The translations under genes and the position numbers were made by a program. DNA of 35,361 nucleotides from Phil1 sp964600045 (GTDB taxonomy: Bacteria > Bacillota > Clostridia > Christensenellales > CAG-138): assembly GCA_964600045.1 (NCBI GenBank), contig CAZRHS010000013.1, positions 1 through 35,361 of the forward strand, in the 5' to 3' direction. The notes beneath the pieces were generated by a model. It saw only the letters and a list, made by a program, of their open reading frames with translations, made no database searches and had not been told where the DNA came from. Of the stretch, positions 31,697-35,361 are shown in pieces; position 1 is the first letter of the stretch; every line of letters begins with the position of its first letter.

Positions 31697-32932
31697 ATGG
31701 ATAAGCTGAAACAGGCGATTAACAATATTATAAGGCGAATACAAAAGGGAACAAGAAGGCACATAAAGCTTGGCCGCGCGTCATCAAGGCGCTTTATGCA
31801 AACCGTGCGCAAAAGGATAAACTCCATGACGCCGAAGACTAAACTTATCGCGCTCTGCTCCGCGGCGGCGTGCGTTATAGCGGCGGTTGTGATAATAATA
31901 GTTTGCGCAAGCGGCAATGCGAAAAATACCGATGAAACCGCGGCGCTTACCGCAGCGGCAAACACCCAAAGCGCAGCGGACAGCGAGCTTGTGAGCGTAC
32001 CCACGCCCACGCCAGAGCCTACACCCGAGCCCACGCCCGAACCGACACCTACCCCCACGCCCGACCCAACGCTTAAGCGCGGCATGGAAAGGGAGGACGT
32101 GAGCACGCTGCAGCTTAGACTTATGGAGCTTGGCTTTATGGCGGACGATGAGCCCACCACCAAATACGGCCCGGCTACGGAGGCGGCTGTAACGCTTTTC
32201 CAGCGCCAGGTTAATTTTACCGAAAGCCTAGGCATAACGCTTGCGCAGGACGGCATAGCGGGCGAGCAGACACTGGCCCTTATTTACAGCGACGATGCCC
32301 CGCACTATGTTGTTAAATACGGCATGGAGGGCGACGATATAACCGAAATGCAGGAGCAGCTGAAAGATTTGGGCTACATGAGCGCCGTAACCGGCTACTA
32401 CGGGGATAAAACCGTTGCCGCCCTGAAAGATTTTCAGGATAGGAACGGACTCAGCGCGGACGGACTTTGCGGAGAGCAAACGTTTGAGCTTCTGTATAGC
32501 AACGATGCCCGCGAAAGCGCAAGCAAGGCAAAGAGCGAGCGCACGAAGGCGAACATAGAAAAGATGATAAGCGTGGCAAAGAAGCAGCTGGGCGACAAAT
32601 ACGTGCTTGGCGCGAAGGGCCCGGATAAGTTCGATTGCTCCGGCCTTGTGTATTATTGCTTAAAGGAAGCCGGCAGCAACAGAAGAAGGCTTAACGCGGC
32701 GGGATATTCGCAGGTAAGCGACTGGACGAAGATTACCGATATGGACGACCTTAAGCGCGGCGACCTTATATTCTTCTATGACAACAACTTTACCAAAATA
32801 GGTCACGTTGGCATAGTTATGAACAGCAGCGAGATGATAGACGCTTCAAACAGCCAGGGCAAGGTCGTTCGCCGCGATTACACCACAAGCTACTGGAAAA
32901 AGCATTTTTACTGCGGAAGGAGACCCTGGTAA
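31697..32932 (+). CDS. Membrane-anchored NlpC/P60 peptidoglycan hydrolase with two PG-binding repeats
   Basis: A 411-residue paralogue of the hydrolase at 23956-25695, in the same architecture. A basic N terminus leads to a transmembrane helix (IALCSAAACVIAAVVIIIVC, about 51-70). Outside lie an Ala-rich stretch, a long TPEP/TPTP repeat linker (about 100-125), two PG_binding_1 units, and an NlpC/P60 domain with Cys314 (KFDCSGLVYYC) and His370 (IGHVGIVM). The last 40 residues closely match the paralogue. CGGAGG precedes ATG 31697. The stop TAA shares its last A with the ATG of the next gene, so translation of the two is probably coupled. Confidence 0.93.
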   Translation: MDKLKQAINNIIRRIQKGTRRHIKLGRASSRRFMQTVRKRINSMTPKTKLIALCSAAACVIAAVVIIIVCASGNAKNTDETAALTAAANTQSAADSELVSVPTPTPEPTPEPTPEPTPTPTPDPTLKRGMEREDVSTLQLRLMELGFMADDEPTTKYGPATEAAVTLFQRQVNFTESLGITLAQDGIAGEQTLALIYSDDAPHYVVKYGMEGDDITEMQEQLKDLGYMSAVTGYYGDKTVAALKDFQDRNGLSADGLCGEQTFELLYSNDARESASKAKSERTKANIEKMISVAKKQLGDKYVLGAKGPDKFDCSGLVYYCLKEAGSNRRRLNAAGYSQVSDWTKITDMDDLKRGDLIFFYDNNFTKIGHVGIVMNSSEMIDASNSQGKVVRRDYTTSYWKKHFYCGRRPW

Positions 32933-34302
32933 TGAAAAAGCTTATTCTTAAAAACATTGAGTGCGTTGTAAGCTGCGACGATAAGGACACGGTTTATAGC
33001 AATACGGACATTGTTATTGAGGATAATCGCATTGCCTTTATTGGCCAAAGCAGCGAGGAGATGCGAAAAGACGCGGACGTGATAGATGCCTCCGGCATGC
33101 TTTGCTACCCCGGGCTTATAAACACGCACCATCATTTTTATCAGTATTTTTCAAGGAATCTGCCCCAGGTTCAGAACATGGAGCTTTTCGACTGGCTTAA
33201 AACCCTTTATGAAATATGGAAGGGCATAGACCGCGAAACCGTTTTCTGCTCATCCTCCCTTGCCATGGCGGAGCTTATGCGCTGGGGCTGCACAACCGCC
33301 TTTGACCACCACTATGTTTTCCCCAAGGCCGCCGGCCATCTTTTGATAGATGAGCAGTTCCGCGCGGCGGATGCCGTGGGTATGCGCTTTGCCGCAAGCC
33401 GCGGCAGCATGGATCTTTCTAAAAAGGACGGAGGCCTGCCGCCGGACAGCGTTGTGCAGACGGTTGACGAGATAATGGAGGACAGCCGCCGCCTTGCCAA
33501 TGAATATAACGATACTTCCTTTGCCTCCATGCGCACGGTGGCTCTCGCCCCCTGCTCGCCATTCTCCGTAAGCGGGGAGCTTATGCGCCAAAGCGCGGTT
33601 TTAGCGCGGGAGCTTGGGCTTAGGCTGCATACGCATCTTGCGGAAACAAAGGACGAGGAGAACTACACCCTGACAAACTTCGGCCTTAAGCCCTATGATT
33701 ATATAGAATCCTTAGGCTGGACGGGGCCGGACGTGTGGTACGCCCACGGCATACATTTTACGGACGATGAACTGAAGCGCATAGCCAAAAGCGGCAGCGG
33801 CGTTGCGCATTGCCCAATATCCAATATGAAGCTTTCAAGCGGCGTGGCGAAAGTGCCGCGTATGCTTGAACTTGGCATACCGGTCGGCTTGGGCGTTGAC
33901 GGAAGCGCAAGCAACGATGGCTCTAATCTTCTCGAGGAAATGCGGGTGGGATACCTTCTTCACAGGCTCACAAGTGCCGAAAAGGCGCCGAGCGGATATG
34001 ATATGCTTAAAATGGCCACCGTCGGCGGAGCCAGGCTGCTCGGCAGGAGCGATATAGGCTTTATTGCCCCGGGCATGGCGGCGGATATGTTCCTTATTGA
34101 CAGCCGTAGGCCCGAGCTTGCGGGCGCGACGCTTGATCCTAAGAATATGCTCGCAACCGTTGGCCTCAAAGCCCCGGTGGACACCGTTATAATAAACGGC
34201 AGAATAACCGTTTCATCCGGCCGCCTTACGGCCCTTGACGAAAATGCCCTCGCCGAAAGGGGCAGAAACGCGATAAATAAATACCTTGGGATAAGGGAAT
34301 AA
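32932..34302 (+). CDS. Amidohydrolase, 8-oxoguanine deaminase-like
   Basis: A 456-residue amidohydrolase of the ATZ/TRZ group, closest by eye to 8-oxoguanine deaminase, which turns 8-oxoguanine into urate and ammonia. Metal ligands are H66xH68 in NTHHHFYQYF, H235 and E238 (THLAETKDE), H272 (YAHGIHF) and D323 (GVDGSASNDGSN). The stretch NMELFDWLKTLYEIW is typical of this subgroup. Start ATG 32932 overlaps the preceding stop as TAATG. A related atrazine-chlorohydrolase-type or other aminohydrolase activity is possible, since substrate is hard to call in this family. A terminator follows. Confidence 0.87.
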   Translation: MKKLILKNIECVVSCDDKDTVYSNTDIVIEDNRIAFIGQSSEEMRKDADVIDASGMLCYPGLINTHHHFYQYFSRNLPQVQNMELFDWLKTLYEIWKGIDRETVFCSSSLAMAELMRWGCTTAFDHHYVFPKAAGHLLIDEQFRAADAVGMRFAASRGSMDLSKKDGGLPPDSVVQTVDEIMEDSRRLANEYNDTSFASMRTVALAPCSPFSVSGELMRQSAVLARELGLRLHTHLAETKDEENYTLTNFGLKPYDYIESLGWTGPDVWYAHGIHFTDDELKRIAKSGSGVAHCPISNMKLSSGVAKVPRMLELGIPVGLGVDGSASNDGSNLLEEMRVGYLLHRLTSAEKAPSGYDMLKMATVGGARLLGRSDIGFIAPGMAADMFLIDSRRPELAGATLDPKNMLATVGLKAPVDTVIINGRITVSSGRLTALDENALAERGRNAINKYLGIRE

Positions 34303-34312
34303 AGAAAACACA

Positions 34313-34338
34313 AAAATCCCCGCTTTTGTCGGGGATTT
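34313..34338. terminator. Bidirectional terminator between convergent units
   Basis: AAATCCCCG and CGGGGATTT pair perfectly around a short T-rich loop, between the deaminase (+) and the HTH gene (-). Confidence 0.85.
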
Positions 34339-34342
34339 CAGT

Positions 34343-34555
34343 TTATTTGTCCGTGGGTACAACGGCGATATCGCAGCCGAGGGCGGATGCCACCTTCAGC
34401 AGGGTATCAAGCTGAGGTGTGGCCTTTTTGCTTTCAAGGCGGGCTATAACGGATTGCGTAAGGTTTGAGGCTTTGGCAAGCTCTTTTTGTGTCATTCCTT
34501 TATTGTGCCGCCGCTCAATAAGACTGTCTATTATAAGGGAACAGTTTTCAGGCAC
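34343..34555 (-). CDS. XRE-family HTH regulator (antitoxin-like)
   Basis: A 70-residue protein that is little more than one Cro/C1 helix-turn-helix: NKGMTQKELAKASNLTQSVI then ARLESKKATPQLDTLLKVAS. Such single-domain proteins often serve as antitoxin-autorepressors. GTG 34555 is chosen because GGAGGTG (34569-34563) lies seven bases upstream; an in-frame GTG at 34564 would overlap that site. It overlaps the upstream DUF2442 gene by eight bases and is third in the unit. The palindromic operators at 35210-35267 are its likely targets. Confidence 0.87.
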   Translation of the reverse strand: MPENCSLIIDSLIERRHNKGMTQKELAKASNLTQSVIARLESKKATPQLDTLLKVASALGCDIAVVPTDK

Positions 34556-34913
34556 CGATAGCACCTCCGACGGGAACGCTGTCTATATAGCAGCTGTCCG
34601 GGCAAAGGTCAACCTTGTTGCTCCATACCTTGCTGCTGTCAATGTTCGGGTCAATGTCCCATGCTATGCAATGAGTGTCATCAACATACACCCTGCGAAA
34701 GTTTTCCGGCTTCATAAACGGCTCAAACACCGTGCCTTTTTTCAGCAGCGGGCGCATGTCGTAAATTCGTTTTTCTCCGTTATCGAAGCTTATCGTTAAT
34801 GTAAAATCGTCGTTTGGAACAACGCCGACAATTCTTTTTCTGCCGCCGGCGAAATATTCCGCGGCCTTGCGGTCAAAACCCTTTGAAATATAATATTCTG
34901 CGCTGTTAGCCAT
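34548..34913 (-). CDS. DUF2442 domain-containing protein
   Basis: A 121-residue protein with a DUF2442 domain over about residues 27-105: VVPNDDFTLTISFDNGEKR, YDMRPLL, then FRRVYVDDTHCIAWD. The family is small, of unknown function and frequently encoded next to DUF4160, a pairing proposed as toxin-antitoxin-like. An N-terminal extension (MANSAEYYISKGFDRKAAEYF) precedes the domain. GGAGG is upstream of ATG 34913, which is 23 bases after the DUF4160 stop. Confidence 0.87.
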   Translation of the reverse strand: MANSAEYYISKGFDRKAAEYFAGGRKRIVGVVPNDDFTLTISFDNGEKRIYDMRPLLKKGTVFEPFMKPENFRRVYVDDTHCIAWDIDPNIDSSKVWSNKVDLCPDSCYIDSVPVGGAIGA

Positions 34914-34936
34914 GCTGCCACCTCCGAAATGGCCGC

Positions 34937-35197
34937 TTATTTCAGCGGCTCAATTGCGAATAGCTCCTGCTGCTTTCTCGCAAGTTCCCAATTCTCTCTA
35001 AGCTCTTCCTGGTGAAAAGCTGCCCAACCTAATAGCATTTTTAATTGCTTAGAGGGCATTGTGCCTTCCAAAACCTCCAGATCCTCAATTGATACAAGAA
35101 TTTCTGAACCGCCGTAGAACGCGTGAATGTGGGGCGGCATATGGTCGCTCCAGTAAATGCAAACCTTGATACCGCGAAACATTGAAATTGTAGGCAT
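34937..35197 (-). CDS. DUF4160 domain-containing protein
   Basis: An 86-residue DUF4160 protein, recognised by MPTISMFRGIKVCIYWSDH, PPHIHAFYGG and the C-terminal GWAAFHQEELRENWELARK. The function is unknown. The family is usually paired with DUF2442, as here, and a toxin role has been suggested from such gene pairs without proof known to me. ATG 35197 follows AAGGAGA; a longer in-frame start at 35233 would lie upstream of the -10 and is rejected. It is the first gene of the three-gene unit. Confidence 0.88.
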   Translation of the reverse strand: MPTISMFRGIKVCIYWSDHMPPHIHAFYGGSEILVSIEDLEVLEGTMPSKQLKMLLGWAAFHQEELRENWELARKQQELFAIEPLK

Positions 35198-35209
35198 TTG
35201 CTCATCTCC

Positions 35210-35267
35210 TTTGCTACACTTGCAGTATAGCAAATTCGCTATTGAATGTAAATAGCAAATTCGCTAT
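35210..35267 (-). promoter_or_regulatory. Promoter of the DUF4160 unit threaded through an operator array
   Basis: Minus-strand TTTACA (35252-35247), 17 bases, TATACT (35229-35224). Two identical 16-base near-palindromes, ATAGCAAATTCGCTAT, lie at 35227-35242 (filling the -35/-10 spacer) and 35252-35267 (just upstream of the -35), 25 bases apart. TTTGCTA (35210-35216) and TAGCAAA (35228-35234) form a third inverted repeat over the -10 and start. That makes five TAGCRAA half-sites in all, as expected for autorepression. Confidence 0.85.
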
Positions 35268-35310
35268 AATTTGGGGATTTATACGTGTTTGAGCTTTTTG
35301 AGAGTAAAAG

Positions 35311-35338
35311 AAAAAGCTCCGAATAATCGGAGCTTTTT
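35311..35338 (-). terminator. Terminator of the tRNA at the window edge
   Basis: AAAAAGCTCCGA pairs perfectly with TCGGAGCTTTTT around a four-base loop, directly after the tRNA 3' end on the minus strand. Confidence 0.88.
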
Positions 35339-35361
35339 GGTACCCGGTATGGGAGTCGAAC
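35338..35361 (-). tRNA. 3' end of a tRNA (partial, identity not determined)
   Basis: On the minus strand the window begins with the T-loop GTTCGACT, then the T-stem 3' strand, acceptor strand ACCGGGT and ACCA with CCA encoded. The anticodon lies beyond the window. Acceptor position 72 is T, so base 1 should be A, a less common pair. Confidence 0.75.

Noticed and set aside
31990..32070. TPEP/TPTP-coding tandem repeats as a CRISPR or minisatellite
   Set aside because: The repeats are short, without unique spacers, and encode a typical extended Pro/Thr wall linker inside an intact gene.

Overview
The window looks like part of the chromosome of an uncultured, strictly anaerobic, Gram-positive Clostridia-type bacterium (Bacillota), probably gut-associated and probably from a draft or metagenome assembly. 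The grounds are: AGGAGG-type ribosome binding sites before nearly every gene, sigma-A promoters often with an extended TATGC -10, intrinsic terminators throughout, a complete core set of clostridial ornithine-fermentation genes, an anaerobic sulfatase-maturating radical SAM enzyme, and a VanW protein plus two NlpC/P60 wall hydrolases of Gram-positive type. A 100-N scaffold gap at 10326-10425 shows the sequence is a scaffold. I cannot name a species.

Layout. 1-4691 (+): the tail of a peptide-binding protein, two Dpp/Opp-type permeases, two ATPases and a GNAT acetyltransferase. The first permease and the second ATPase are each interrupted by an apparent one-base insertion. 4882-10285 (+): ord-ortA-ortB-oraS-oraE, which convert D-ornithine through 2,4-diaminopentanoate and 2-amino-4-oxopentanoate to acetyl-CoA and alanine. 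10286-10780: terminator-bearing tandem repeats of about 152 bp that surround the gap. 10882-14140 (+): a VanW-family envelope protein and an SPFH/zinc-ribbon protein. 14285-15743 (+): tRNA-Ala(GGC) and the BrnQ branched-chain amino acid carrier.

15815-23710 (-): an AAA/DUF4143 ATPase; a GPH symporter, sulfatase and anSME operon that implies uptake of a sulfated sugar followed by cytosolic desulfation; and a P2-type cation ATPase behind a yybP-ykoY (manganese) riboswitch with its own terminator. The ATPase is therefore better read as a Mn2+ (or Mn2+/Ca2+) exporter than as a plain calcium pump. 23956-25695 (-): an NlpC/P60 hydrolase with four peptidoglycan-binding repeats. 25865-30509 (+): pxpABC (5-oxoproline to glutamate), an N-acyl-D-amino-acid deacylase and an unknown single-pass membrane protein. 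30515-31495 (-): NrnA-type DHH phosphoesterase. 31697-34302 (+): a second, shorter NlpC/P60 hydrolase translationally coupled to an 8-oxoguanine deaminase-like amidohydrolase. 34343-35197 (-): a DUF4160-DUF2442-HTH module, toxin-antitoxin-like, whose promoter is threaded through an array of TAGCRAA half-sites. 35338-35361 (-): the 3' end of another tRNA.

The common theme is amino-acid catabolism: peptide uptake, ornithine fermentation, pyroglutamate salvage, D-amino-acid release and branched-chain amino acid transport. Genes for wall remodelling and metal homeostasis lie among these. The observations most worth checking are the twin frameshifts in the peptide transporter, the covarying terminator repeats at the gap, the manganese riboswitch on the P-type ATPase, the sulfated-sugar operon, and the self-regulated DUF4160/DUF2442/HTH unit.
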